The position numbers were made by a program, and so were the translations under genes. This document shows positions 1 to 12,600 of a stretch of DNA of 64,000 nucleotides, one piece after another. The stretch lies in the NCBI RefSeq assembly GCF_014805625.2, contig NW_023998456.1, positions 432,061 through 496,060 on the forward strand, given 5' to 3'. How positions within the stretch are numbered: position 1 is the stretch's first letter; each line of letters starts with the position of its first letter. A model generated the notes under the pieces. The model worked only from the letters and a program-made list of their open reading frames with translations. It was not told the DNA's origin and did not search any database. This stretch comes from Glossina fuscipes (Eukaryota; Arthropoda; Insecta; Diptera; Glossinidae).

Positions 1-366
1 TAGGCCACACACATCTACAGTGACTCGCCAGAAACTTCGGGAGCTTGGTTGTGAAGTTTTAATGCATCTGCCACACAGTCCGGACTTGGTACCAAGCGAT
101 TATCATCTCTTTTTTGCATTGCAAAATTTCTTTAATGATAAAAATTTGGAATCTAGGGAGGATTGTGAATATCGACTACTAGAGTTTTTTGCAAATAGAG
201 ACCTGGACTTCTCTGAGAGAGGCATTTTGAAGTTACCTTTAAAATGGCAATAAATCATACAACAAAACGGTGCATATTTGACCCAAATCGGACAATCCGA
301 AGCATGTTAAATAAAGTCCTGAAGTTCATATAAAAATATTGGATTTCTTTTTCCCCAACCTAATAT
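1..366 (+). mobile_element. mariner element, 3' end with decayed transposase C-terminus
   Basis: The reading frame from position 20 gives the end of a mariner transposase. It shows a conserved TRQKLRELG block, then SPDLVPSDYHLF, which carries the third catalytic aspartate, and then a FFANRD...LPLKWQ tail. In-frame stops after KWQ cut off the usual IIQQNG tail, which is still readable in the DNA. The sequence closes with a T-rich stretch ending ccccaacctaa, matching the inverted-terminal-repeat style of mariners. The 5' part lies outside the window. Inference: an inactive, fairly young copy, since only a few lesions are visible. Confidence 0.85.
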
Positions 367-542
367 AAGAAAAATCAATTTAATTGAATGCGAATGTGCA
401 TTTAATATTTCCCTCTTTAGGTAATTTTTTATTTGGGGAAATTACTTAGCTGAAATGAACTAGATTTGCGATTTTCGCTACAATACTTTATTCATTGAGT
501 AATAAGGTTCCTTTCATTCTGTTTGTCTACATTCTCATAAAC

Positions 543-645
543 CGCGAATAAAGAAATTTATAGCCGCGAATATGGGAATTGGTCGCATTTTCTTCATCCA
601 CGAATAGTGAAACCGCGAATAAGGGAAGCGCGAATAGGGAGCTTT
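543..645. repeat. Short motif repeated five times (CGCGAATA...)
   Basis: The motif (C)CGCGAATAAGGGAA, or a close variant, starts near 543, 564, 600, 613 and 629. The spacing is irregular (about 15-36 bp), so this is a cluster rather than a strict tandem array. The origin is unknown; it may be an end of a degraded DNA transposon. Confidence 0.6.
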
Positions 646-1234
646 TAAGGAGATTTATAAGATGTTGCGCATACTTCTTAAGTTTAACCAACATTTTAAT
701 TGATTTGATTTCATTGAAATAATCAAAATGATGAATGACACTCACACAACATTCACTGTCTTCGTCTATTAGTAGTCATAACTGTGTTGCGTTTTTGTTG
801 CTCATTATTAGTAGCCAAATTAGCTCAATTAAACTTGATTAAACATTATTAAACATTTGAAAAATAAGCATAATTTCACATGAAAATCATATTAAACCGT
901 TCTCTTGGTGATAATGGATGTAAGTTGATTGCAGCGGAGAGTCGCAACGGAGTTCGGTGGGTGTACGCGCGAGTGAAGGTAAGAGGACGGGTAATATTTG
1001 CTGACGGACAACAGACCTCACAAACGGGCTTACACAATGTGAACTCATTAAAGATTTGATTGGACCTTTCCTTTTTTTTACCCTATTTCAAGTTCAAATC
1101 TTTTTTCTCATTTTCATTTTAAAATTTTTTTTTTTTGTCATGCGGCATAGCACGCCTGTATAAATTTATGAACGCCCTGCCACGCAAAGAGCTAGGCCCG
1201 TTGACAAACCTTACGTTTTTCGACCGAGAGGTCG

Positions 1235-1330
1235 TTTATCACTTACAGATGGATAGACGGACAAGTATGCTTAGATCGACTCTTATTTTGATACTGATTA
1301 AGAATGAACTTAATGAGATCAATAAACGTT
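1235..1330 (+). repeat. Dispersed repeat with gacggacag / gatcgact motifs
   Basis: The segment has a tggatagacggacaag block followed by ttagatcgactc and tgatactgattaagaatg. Similar blocks recur near 6260, 7058, 36890, 45265 and 62105. The pattern resembles a common fly interspersed repeat in which gacggacag is followed by a gatcga block and tgatcaagaatata. It is not coding. Confidence 0.5.
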
Positions 1331-2550
1331 CCCTCTGAGCGTTGCAAATATATTGACGAAACGAGAATATCTCCAAACTTTCAGTCGTTCGCAACTCAAA
1401 ACTCAATTCAGACAGTCTTCGCAAACTCGTAACGATGTAAATGCCAACAGTTTTTCGATAAAGTTCAACAGTATTTAAAGTACGCGTGCTCGCGGTAGAA
1501 ACTCGCGGGTTCGGAAGCCAGATAGCTATCGAGGCATTTTCAGACATCTTCCACCGATGCGATGCTAAACCTGATTGCATGGGTCTTAATAAATGGCACT
1601 CGGAAGGGACCAGATTCGAAGAGTATTGCGCGTGCATTGAGACTCTTTAGCCTAAGCTGAGAATTATTTCCTGGTTTGTTATTGCAGGAGAAAGATGGAC
1701 GTATGTGAATGTTTATCGTTTTCATGACTACAATTGTTTGCCCAAAATCTCGTAAATCTCTTTTTTTTACTACTTCGGAGCTTATAGCATTTACCTTTCA
1801 AGCCAACTTAATCATTTCGCTAGTAGGTCACATCGAAAATTGCAAGCAAGAGCGGACCGGAATTCATAGCTAGCCATTGCCTTACGTAAAGTATGTTCTT
1901 AAATTTCTTTTGATAAGATAAATTCTCTTTATTGAATTCCTTGGAACCCTACATGTATTAATTATTCTGCAGATGTAACTTTTGAAAATAAGAAACATAT
2001 GACTGCTTGTTGCTCTGCATAGTACTGCATAGATTAATGGAAATCTTTTTTGCTTTGTCGGTGAAGAACTAACTCTCTAAGGCTTACAGGTCACAACCAA
2101 TGCCAGCGGCTATAGACAAGGTGGCAGCTCTTAGAAGAAAGAGAGAGATTTACATTTTCTTCAGGTTAACTCAGTTAAGAACACCGAAAAACGTGGTACC
2201 GTAACAATAACATGCATCTCTTTAAACTTTGATACGCACCGAACGACAGGTAGTAAGCAACAAAAACTTCCAGCGTCCAAACATCGATATCTAAATTATC
2301 TACACTCGAGAACGAAAAAATCGCACAGCCCTCTCGAACCTAAATATTTATTAATTTAAATGTGGGAGGCAAACATAACTTAAGTTAAACTGAAGTACAC
2401 ACTGATAGCTTTTGAAAAGTACATAATGCTTTCTCTTTTCCTGATGTTGAAAAGGTTCTGAAGGTAGTCTGGAGGGTTTATCGAATTGGAGGCTATTCAG
2501 GACAAGATAATGGATACAGTGGGATACAGGATAATGGAAGCAGCGTCTCA

Positions 2551-3025
2551 AGGTTACACTGATTGAAACTGGGCAGAACCAAAGCCAAGTTGCGCAATAT
2601 TTAAATTTAAGCCGATATGCTGTTCAAGCGACTGCGACGAAGAACGACTAGAAAAACATGTCACGGCGTCTTGATCGGTTGTTTTCACTTCAGCTCGGGC
2701 AGCAGCTCCACGAAGTTAAACGACGGACGCAATCAAGCGAATTGACTTCTCGACACTACATCGAAGATATTCTGGACGAAGACGTAGCGCGTTCTTAGTG
2801 ATTTATCACTGCTGTAATGCGTCACCACTTGGAGGGGGTCGATGTGCCAGTTATGGCACAGGCTGCTCGAAGCCCAAATCTCAATCCTATTGAGTACCTA
2901 TGGCATGACCTGAAAAGATGAGTACGAGCCGGAAGCACGACGCCTGATTCTTACAAATCGGAATAGAAATCTTCAATTCAATCTGCAAACGTTAGGCGTT
3001 GCCTTGGAAAAGTAAACAACTTTTG
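2551..3025 (+). mobile_element. Tc1-like transposase relic with internal deletion
   Basis: The conceptual translation starts with a helix-turn-helix-like GQNQSQVAQYLNLSRYAVQAT and continues with QLHEVKRRT. It then jumps to YIEDILDEDVARS and to RSPNLNPIEYLWHDLKR. These are the N-terminal DNA-binding part and the third catalytic segment of Tc1-family transposases. The middle of the DDE domain is missing, two consecutive stops follow DVARS, and LKR is followed by another stop. The copy is dead. Family identity is recognised from the SPNLNPIEYLW signature. Confidence 0.8.
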
Positions 3026-4250
3026 ACTATCATATCGTTAATATTTTTTGCATGTGATTTATTATTTGAAGTATATATTTTATATTATTATTATTGTTGC
3101 TGTTGTAATTATTATTTATTATTATTATTAATATTTGTAGGCAGTATCTTTCTTTGAAGAACATTTCATTTATTCTGTTTCTTTTTTTTTGGTTTTTTGT
3201 TGTTTTCTCTTTAAATGACATTTATGTAATGAACATGTTTTGTTGTTGTTGTGGTTGTTATTATTATTATTATTATTATTATGCAAGTAGACATATTTTA
3301 TGCGTGTATATATGTATGTATATAATAAATATTTCATCATTATATATATATATATATATATTATATGTATAAGTATTTACTATATATATATATATAATTA
3401 TTATTCACAAAATTGTCTTTCATTTATTTAATTATAATTATAATTATGATTTATATTTGTATATAATTATCTGTTATTTCATCTTCTATTTATTCTTCTT
3501 TATTTCTGCATATGTATTTTTATTTATATAATAACGTATTTTTTTATTTATATTATTTTTTTTAAATAATTTATTATTTTATTTGTATTGATGCGTTTCA
3601 TTTGCAAAAAATTAAAAAAAAAAGTTTTTCTTTCTTGTTTTCATGTAGTTTTTAATGGCTTAACAATTTTTTGTTAAATTTTTAATTTAAAAAAAATTTT
3701 TTTTCTCTTGCGATTATATAATTATAATATTATTAATAAAAAATGAAAAATGTTTTCAATAGTCTGTATGTATATAATTAATATAGTAATGGTTTTTTTG
3801 GTTTTTTATTTATTTATTTATTTATTTATTTTTTAATATTTTTAACCATCTTAGATCACTTTTTGTTTTTCTTCTTAATAAAAAAACTTATGGTTTATGA
3901 ATTATTTTATTAATGTTAATTTTATAATAATTTATGAATAATTTTATACGTATGTATGTTATGTTAATTGTATTCATATTTATTAATAGTATGATGGGAT
4001 TTTCTTTTGCGGTATATTTGTGTGGTATGTTCATATACATATGTACATAGTAAGAAATTATTTATAAGATTTGATTTTTATTTCTTCTTCTTAAGTTTTT
4101 TTTAATACATATTTTTTCTTTTATGGAGTTTTAACAAATAATCATTGTTTATGTAATAGTAAGGTTCGTAAAAAAAAATTGTTATCTTCTTCCTTCATAT
4201 TTGAAACCCACCATTGATATATATAGAAGAACTTAAGAAGGTAACCCTGA
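3026..4250. repeat. Extremely AT-rich, low-complexity block with TTA and TA microsatellites
   Basis: The block is nearly pure A/T. It contains an interrupted (TTA)n around 3098-3138, a (TTA)n at 3258-3282, a (TA)n at 3341-3361 and TTTA runs near 3808-3830. No coding potential was seen; the small ORFs are products of the trinucleotide repeats. Confidence 0.7.
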
Positions 4251-4984
4251 TCTGTATATTACGGCAGATATTAACCTAACGATTAAATTGTTCATAGATG
4301 TCAACCCATTCTGGCTGTTCTTCTGCTTAGTCAGTCTTTACGTTCTAACAAACCCGGAAAAGCACCGGAAAATCGACAGGTGAGAATTGAAGTCTATTAA
4401 AGATAGATAATAAAAACAATCATAGAATCATTGAAGTATGAAGGTAGATCTTTTGTCTACATTCAGCCTGGAATTATTTGCTTTAACTGAAATACAAACG
4501 ATAATAGCGAACTGAAATCTGCTATAAGTAATCTCCGCAACCGTTCTTATCGTGCCTTCGCAGAAGAGGATGAAAGGACGTCTCTTTCAGTATTGTAAGA
4601 TGAGAGCATAGTTATTTCGCCTTTGTCTTCAGAAATACATACTAGAGATCCGTTGATGTTATACACATAAGTATATATCTGTGCGCAATTATATTCGCGA
4701 TCTCCTTCGTTTGCTTTTTTTTTGGAAACCGATGAGATCCGTCGACAAATTATCCCAGAATAATTTAATAACCGAAAGAAGCTTGGAAATAAATGAATCA
4801 AAATCTTAGGGCATGCCTTTCTTCCGATTTGCACGGAAGACTGCTCTCTCCAAAAAACCTTATAAAGAATGATGTAAGTAAAGTTACAATTTTTCTTTCA
4901 AAGAACGAGAAAAATAGGGGAAAAGTTCGGTTCCAGTGCAAGAAAAAACCATCCATAACCACGGTCTTTTATATACGTATTCTG

Positions 4985-5500
4985 GCTGCCTGTTCGGGAT
5001 CGATCAACGTGAAACATTTCAGATAGTTTTAGATAGTTTTAGATAGAGCTAACTCTTGTATAAACACATGCTGTGAATTTTAAAGGTTGTTAGTTACTGC
5101 TAGTTAGCTCTTGAGTTGCTTGCGCCTATTATTTGATTAAGTCATTCTGGCAAATATTTGTGTCAAGACACAGAAGTACTTACTACGGCTATTAAGTTGC
5201 ATTTGTTGTCTGTTGTAAGTTTGCAATAGTTGTTTGTTCGGTATCGATTAGCATGAAATATTTCAGATGATCTTAGATAGGTGGAAGTATGCTAAGTCTT
5301 GTATGAACACATCTGCTATGGATTTTAAGTTGTATCTTTATTAAAACTTTGAGTTTTTCTGGTAAATACTTCTATATATATTTTTTTTTTTTTTTTGGTA
5401 TTTGTGGCTTATATGTCCAAATAATAAAATACTTCTATCAAGGCAGAAAAAGTACTTCCTGCGGATTCTAAGTTGCAGCTTGTTGTTCGTTCATTTTCCA
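4985..5500. repeat. Diverged tandem duplication, period about 243 bp
   Basis: The stretch beginning ctgttcgggatcgatcaac near 4988 is repeated near 5231 as ttgttcggtatcgattagc. The following marks recur in the same order: catttcagat, ttagatag, ctcttgtataaacaca / gtcttgtatgaacaca, ttctggcaaatatt / ttctggtaaatact, and the agtactt...aagttgca block. A third, much poorer start may lie near 5479. No coding function was seen. Confidence 0.65.
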
Positions 5501-5970
5501 TCTGTAGCTAGCAACTACAACTACAACGATAAAGCATGCATTTTTCTTACCATGGAATAAAAAGCCTTTCGATCGTTAATTTGCTGTCACGTACCAAATT
5601 CGAACTACGATGGAGCTTACTCGATATCGAGATTCACGTAGGCCGGCCTCTTGTAAAAATGGAAATGTATAAAAAAAAAATTGCCTTTTAAATCGTAAAC
5701 TGAGTCTGGTGATATTTCAAAAGTTTCCTATCAAAAATATTGCTTGAATATGGATTAGAGTCCCACTATACAAAAGCGGTGTTTTCGTTGCACTCTTTAC
5801 AGAAAGAGTAAAGAGTAAAGAGAGTTCGACAAAAACGACGTAAAATTCATACAAAATTGATATTTTTAACTTGGCTGTATTTTCGTAACACAGACAAACG
5901 AAACATATGTTCTTGTTTATGAGCGACATGATTAATATTATTCGTAATGTAAAAACTTGGCATCACTTAC

Positions 5971-6092
5971 ATCTTTTATATCGAATTGCTTCAATTTCAG
6001 GAGGTCATTTGCTCTCTCTTGTTCCTTTCGACGACGAAGTTCTTTTTCTTGCATTATGTCATTAGCTATTGTCATAGCTCTCCTTCTATTTA
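5971..6092 (-). CDS. Exon-like ORF encoding a charged helix; gene not identified
   Basis: On the minus strand a 38-codon open stretch reads RRAMTIANDIMQEKEL followed by RRRKEQERANDLLKLKQ and FDIKD. It is bounded by a good donor (GAT|GTAAGT, exon end 5971) and by two possible acceptors (AG at 6094-6093 or 6087-6086). The peptide is a highly charged amphipathic helix with no low-complexity bias, unlike the other ORFs nearby. It lies about 18.6 kb past the brp stop codon on the same strand, so it could be an internal exon of a separate gene. I do not recognise the protein, and no flanking exons were found in the window. A chance ORF remains possible. Confidence 0.35.
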
Positions 6093-6215
6093 CTTTGAAA
6101 TAAGTAAAACAATTATAACGCACCGCGGCCCAACATCCTACACTTTTTCAAATAACGACTTTTCAAAATAAGTCGTTTGTCCTTGAGTTAAAAGCACGTC
6201 GCTGTATTATGTTTT

Positions 6216-6420
6216 ATGAAAATATGTGAAAAATTGCGAAGGAAACAAAACGAAAGCACAGACGAACAGAAAAGCTTGGATGAAAATGATTCCGAATCGA
6301 TCGGTATAATAAACGGGGGGTCGATCTCAAATTCTTTTATGTGTTGTATATATCCGCTCAAATTCAATATGCTCTTGTACCACAAGTGGCGTAGGATATA
6401 AGACGAAATAAAGTGATCTC
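6216..6420. repeat. Dispersed repeat copy (gacgaacag / gaatcgatcggtata type)
   Basis: The block cagacgaacagaaaagcttgg is followed by gattccgaatcgatcggtata. The same order of motifs occurs near 36890-36960 (gtggacagagaggctta, then ctgaatcgattggtata). It is not coding. The 61-codon ORF here is interpreted as a by-product. Confidence 0.5.
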
Positions 6421-8334
6421 TCACAAACAACGAGTTTTATTGTTTTCCACGACGGTGCCACAAACTCGATTAATGAATTCTTATAATTTGTTAAGTTTTT
6501 CCTGTATTGTTGACCCTTTACGATTTATAAATGGTGGCACATTGATATATGGACGGATTGATGACACATGGCTCTTTTACTAAGGAGCAGAAGAATACTC
6601 GCAGTCACTTATTACTTTTGACAAATTCACACTCCTTTCCTTTCTTTTGCTTCCGTTTGCATGCAAATTAATTATCTTATATGAATTTTTCTTGCCTCCG
6701 GCGGCCATTTTTTTATGACGAGAAAAAGATGGTTTTTCTTTGTAGTGAGTTCGACTATGTTTAGTAATGAGAAGATAATAATTTTATGCAAACATCTCTG
6801 GCATATGCAGGGCGAATAAGATATAGCGAGAATCTCTTTCCTTTCGGTAAATTGATGGAACAGTTAAATACGAATTTCATTAAAACGTTTAGACAAATTT
6901 CATTAACTTTTCTGCGGCTGCAATTAATACAAATGTTGAAATATGAAAAGAAATTAAAACTAGTACCAAGTGATATATTCGGTAATAACCAAATCTTTTA
7001 TACTCAATATGGTTATTCTAATAAAAGGGAAATAATTAAATTTTCATATTCTGTCAAAGACGGACGGAGCAAAATGCTTACATAAATTCAGAATTAGACG
7101 CTGATCAAGAATATATATATTTTAGCGGGTATGTGAAGCTTTCTTCTGGGTTCAGGTTTTGAAAAAATGAATTCTCATTTATCCTTTTCTTTTTCAGCAC
7201 ATTCATGACTTTCTTTGGAATTCCTGAATTTGAAATGCAAGTAATAACTTATCAGAATAACAGGGTTGAGAAAAATTCCCTATTTTTAGTGTAGTAATTT
7301 GCTAATATTAGCAAAAGATATCATTTAAATACTTGGCGTTTTTCATAGTTTGAAATGTGCACAGCACTGATGCGCGCACAAAGCAAAAATCATTCAGAAT
7401 AAGAAAAAGTAAATAAAAAAAAAATGATCGTTCTCAATAACGACAGTAAATTGATAAATGCGCGTATTTAAGTTTTTTTTAGCTAATTTACTTTCTTTCT
7501 TTTTTGTCGAAATGTGAAGAAAGTGAATTAAAAAAAAAATTTGAAAGCTTGAGTAAAAAGTTTAAAGAAAAAAGTTGCAGAATGTTACACATTTTTGCTG
7601 ATCATTACTCGAGATTTCTTTCTGCGCAAATTTTTCATTATTGGAGACAAGTTTGATAAAAAAATCTTTGTAAAATTTAAACGTTTCAGCTGGGAACTAC
7701 TCTACGTATATATATATGGCTTATGGACAGCATCTTCTTTCCATATATATATATGGGCTGAAGTGAGCTTAGATCCACAAAATGTTGGATTTCAGGTGGG
7801 GTGTTCAGTATGATATGCGTACATGAGTGAGTCCATGGAATTGAGTTGTCATGGCTTCTTTGTATGTATGTACAAGTGTATTTACAAGAAGCATAAAACA
7901 AAAACCATTAGCTTAACTTAAACTTATGTGTTATCAATTTTTGTTATCCTCTAAAAGAAATTGTTATTTTACTTGTTCTCCAAAACATATAGTACCGCCA
8001 CTTTCTACAGGTCTAACTACTGTAAAATTTAAATACTTTTATTAATAGTAAAAATCAGCAGATTTTGAGGACAGTACGAGAGCATGAGGTGGCGGATATA
8101 CAAGCTTTTGTCAATATGACTTTTTGTTTTTATATGCTATTGTCAGCGACTACAGGTATCTTCTTATTCGATCGAAATATATAAAGAGGGTGTTTATAAA
8201 TTTGTGGTTAAGATTTGTCTGATCGACCAACCGTTGCTTAAAGTAATAGATGTTCTTTTCGACCCGGCCTTATTTTCAGTAAATTTTAAGTGTCCTCTAC
8301 GCAAGCATATTAAAAATACTTTTTTGACAGAGAG
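6421..8334. other. AT-rich intergenic sequence, no gene seen
   Basis: No conserved protein signature or splice-bounded ORF was seen. The stretch includes a short dispersed-repeat remnant near 7058-7115 (gacggacggagc, then gctgatcaagaatatata). It also has an AT-rich perfect inverted repeat with arms at 7707-7719 and 7741-7753 (13-bp stem, 21-nt loop). Confidence 0.5.
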
Positions 8335-8765
8335 ATCTTAATCGCATTAATAATAATTACATTAAACCAAACAAAAAAAAATAAAGATAATATTGTCAAA
8401 AATAATGTGAAAAAATTATAACATACGAATAAAGATTAAAAAATAAAATATAAAACATAATATGAAAAAGACTAAATTAAAAAACCAATATAAAAATATA
8501 ACTTAAAAAAATATATATAATGTGAAAAGTATTATATAAAAACTAAATTTAAACAATAACATAAAAAGTATATATTAAACGATATAAAAAAATGCACAAC
8601 AAGTAATATTAAGAAAAGGTGTTATGTAAAAGATATATTTAAAAAATGATAAAAAAGCATTAAATAAAGAAAAAATATTTAAAAAAATATTGGATAAAAA
8701 ATAAAATAAAAAAAAGTAATATAATAAAATAAACATAAATTAATATGAATAAAAGATATTAAGCC
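8335..8765. repeat. A-rich low-complexity tract
   Basis: About 430 bp consist almost wholly of A and T, with A heavily favoured on the plus strand. It is built from irregular iterations of aaaaata, taaaaaa and atataaa words. Such tracts may derive from an old decayed repeat. No gene. Confidence 0.6.
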
Positions 8766-9454
8766 AGAGATAAAAATTCTAAGACTAAAGCACTAGCACC
8801 TAGGGCTATTAACTTATTAATGTTTATAAATGAAATAAGAATAAGAATCTTTTATGACCAACTTTGAGCTTTTTAAAAAGAAATTGAGTTTCGAACCTTT
8901 ACTAATATTGAGTGGAGACGTGTATGACTTTTTAAAAGTATACGGCAAAGATGGCAACGTTCTAAGCAGTTCTATGTTTATGTGTAAAGACCAAAGACTC
9001 AGTTTTTTTGCTTTTGAAAACATAGGCATCCTCACTTTACGTGTAGCTGCAAACGTCTTCTTCGCTTAATTTGGTCCATTTTCTATAAAACTGTGTGCAA
9101 GTTCTTTTAATGTTTTAGTGAACTTTGAAGACGATGGCTAAACGTGAGAACATTTACTAAACACTAGTCTAGAGCTATTTAAAGTTTTTAGGTCTCAAAA
9201 GCTACGCCTTAGATGTGGTAAACATCGTGGCAAAATGAATACTGCGCCGTCTTTTAGTGGTCTTTAGTAGTATAAAATTCATATAAAAAGTAAACAAAAT
9301 TAAAAAATTAATCAAAAATTGTATTAATACATATATTTACATTAATTCTTAGCGAGTACACTACATGTATAAATGTACATCCAATGCGACAAAAAATATT
9401 GATTGCCTTAGTTAGTCGAAAGTAATCTTTTTACACCGTATATTACTTTTGGTT

Positions 9455-9660
9455 CAAAGGATATATTAAGCTAGTGCGGATGTGTGCAACACACTGAAAG
9501 ATTTGAGATAGACTCACCTCGATCGATTTAGAAACACTTTTCACATCGATTTAAGCTTATACAGGCCGGAATTTTTGAAACATTTTGGTGAAATGTGGTA
9601 CACGGGTGTGTCTTTGCTCAAGGACGAATATGGTTTTGGAAAACCAATATATAAATAACT
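9455..9660 (+). repeat. Dispersed repeat family 1, copy A
   Basis: The copy starts with gatatattaagctagtgcggatgt, continues through a gatcgattt...aaacactttt segment and ends with ttttggtgaaatgtggtacacgggtgtgtc and gctcaaggacgaat. The same ordered motifs recur near 20820-21145 (reverse), 48405-48590 and 60500-60760. Partial matches occur near 61010-61080. Confidence 0.65.
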
Positions 9661-12600
9661 GTAGGCTAGGGGTAGGGTATTTAGAGGTGGGCTGTGCCTC
9701 ACTATAGTCTTTTTACTTGTTTTGTTGTTTCCACTAACGTAGGTAATCTATGTACATCCATGATCATCACACGGCTCTCGGATAATTTTGATTTGTTTTC
9801 CCATTATCCACAAGTATCTGTCTAACCATTACGGTCGCGAAATTGGGAATCGCAACTGCATCCATTATAAGTAAAGCATTCTTATCTACAATATTTGGTA
9901 ACTTTGGCTTAAACTTGTGTTGCCTATATTCACCTCAATAATCTAAAGGCTTGAAAAAAAGTGCAATCTGCTGATAAAAATTTAAAAACAAATATTAGCT
10001 ATAGTGAACAATGACCCGAAGTTTATTGAAACTATTGCATTCAAGGGCTAAAAGTTTCGAGTATCTTGTTTTTGTAGTTAGTGGACTTGCCCCTAAATTA
10101 AGATGACTTTCTTGCCTACATTTTGCAAATCGGAAAGATCTCGATGATTTTGAGCACATATAGAAATCTTAAGAAAAGAAAAAAAATAAAAATAAATAAA
10201 TAGGTGATGGGTATCAAAAAATTCGATATAAACCGAATTCAATTTTTTTTGTCTTGTATTATAATTTTTAGTCTTGTTTTTGTAAATAAAACTGGCTAAC
10301 AATTAAAAAATCAATTTTAGCTATTGAAAAAAAAATCCTAAGAAGTTTTTAGATCTTTTAATATATTTTTTCGTTTTTTCTATATATGAGTTTTTTTTTT
10401 TTTTTTTTGTGTTTATATCTCATTTTTTATCTCATTTTCTTTTAAACCTGTCAAAATGTAATAATTGGTCGATTATTATTAAACTAATAAACTATGATAT
10501 TCCACTAACGAACACGAAGACAATTTATTCATTTATTTACTTTTCTTTCATTTTCTTGAATTTTTAAAAAATTTTTTATTCTTTTTTCTTTATTTTATTT
10601 TTATAATTGTGAAGAGTGTTTCAACCGAACTAAGATATGAAAAGAAAATTGAAAAAGAGCTTTAATAAAAAGACAGTCAAATTTAAAAAAAGTTTACCAG
10701 GTATTAAATAAAAACTATTTTAGTCTAATTGAAAAGTTCGTGGAGTATCGTCTATGAAACTTACTGTTAGAATTTATGGGCATCATTTTCTAAACTTGAG
10801 AATACTGAAAGCAAAAAAGTTAATAGATTTTTTTTGCAAAAAAAAAAAAAAAAATGTTTCTTCTTCCTCCGCGTGTTCGCAAATTAACCACAGATGATTT
10901 GCCGAGTTGAGTAAAAAGGATTGAATTAGAGCAACTCGAGTTTCTTTGTTTAAACTTTAATAAAATAAGTGCAGAAAAAGTGAAGGTATCGCTTGCAAGG
11001 GCAAATCCACATTTGATAAAAAGATCCTGCACAAAAACGAACCGATTTTCTAGGGAACCAAATTCTATCTATACTTTATGATCAAATTCTAAAACTGCTC
11101 TATGGGGACGATGATTTCCACGAAGCTTGTGATTGGCGAAAGCCTTAACAATAATTCCCGAAACATTTCATTGGCAAAAAGGGATCAGCATACAGCTGTG
11201 GCAATGAATTATTATATTGGTAACTTGTAAAAAGTTATATAAGCAATGTATTTGCGCATTGCGACTCAATAGAGATGAGTCGTACGAATCGAAAACGGCC
11301 AACGCCCCACGAAATGCTTGGAAATGTAAGCCTCTGTATATAATTTTGTAAATCAATCTCCCAAGAATTGTAAACAAACTTTACGCTAACCTAAGAATCA
11401 CAATTCAGTAGTACAAACTTAATCTCAAAGGGAGTAGAATAAAAGACGCAAAAATACAAAAGTGTAGTTTACATTGCCTTAAGATGATACCTCTTCGAAG
11501 GGAAAGGATCTGTTTCCAAAAGTAGTCCGCTTTATAGTGTAAGAACGCGGCGAAGTGTAGCATTTTCAGAAAGATTATAAGTCTTGATCAGAAATTCAGC
11601 GCTACAATACAAGAAAAGTTAATACAATCGGAAATGTCTTTACAATGACAACGCTGTGTGTACAAGAAACAAATGGCTTCACTTTTCTTTGCTCTTAAGT
11701 TTCTACAAATTTACGTTTATTTCACTATATCCACAAGTCTAAGCACATGTATATGCTCCATAAAAACAATGGGTTGTGGATGTTCGTACTATTTTCTGGT
11801 CAGGTGGAACAATTTTGTGGTTCGCATTCTGTCGACACATCTTCTCCAAACCAAAAAACCAATCGAAATTTTTCACAAGCAAGCCTTTGCACAACGAAAT
11901 GACTCTTAAAAAATTCCAACAGATAAAGCTAGCTTGGCCTTAAAGTACAGTAACTGATTACAACAAATCAACCCAAAGATCTTGGTGTTCTTCTTTTCTA
12001 GGTTATTTTGTTTACATTTTTCCACCAGAGAAGAGCAATCGAAATTCTTTCGATAAATTTATGGGGAAGATTGTGGTGCAGTCGGAAAGAGAAGCCTTTC
12101 AGCAAGAGGTATTTCGTTCGGACATTTGGAGAGGAATCGTTGCTACGAGTAAAACTTCAAATTTAAATAACGTCGGATTCATCAGACTTCGTCTCATACA
12201 TCTCGCATCTCAAGCAGTTTTTATTTTCACTTGGCAGGACCTTGTTCTTTAGTAAAACTTTTAGTCTGAGTTATTCTGGAAGACATTAGAAACTCATTAC
12301 GTAGGTTGGAAAACTACTATCAAATTAGATGTATAGCGCTTAACAGGGTGTAAGAAACTTTCTATACTCTTCCTAAACTCTGCGAACTTGTCAATTAGAC
12401 TTAGAAAGCCGTAAATTTGTAGCCCATTTTGAGACACTCTTTGTTTATTTATGAAAATTTCGCTTAATGAACATAAATACAAATGTGCACGTATTTATGT
12501 AATTTTTCCTTTTTTATATTAATATTTTTTTTCTTTAATTTTTTTTTAGAAGAAAAATTGCTTTAATAATTTTTAAGATGAAGAGTTATTAGTTATATAT

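Larger units (their letters stand above)
367..2550. other. Intergenic AT-rich sequence with short repeats, no gene seen
   Basis: No convincing coding exon was found. Between 543 and 645 a short motif, CGCGAATA followed by purines, recurs five times imperfectly. Around 1240-1310 there is a gacggac-type dispersed repeat (see separate entries). ORFs here are short, lack recognisable domains and have no coherent splice context. Confidence 0.5.

Noticed and set aside
7707..7753. MicroRNA-like hairpin
   Set aside because: The stem is only 13 bp of TA-rich sequence, too short for a precursor and expected in such low-complexity DNA.
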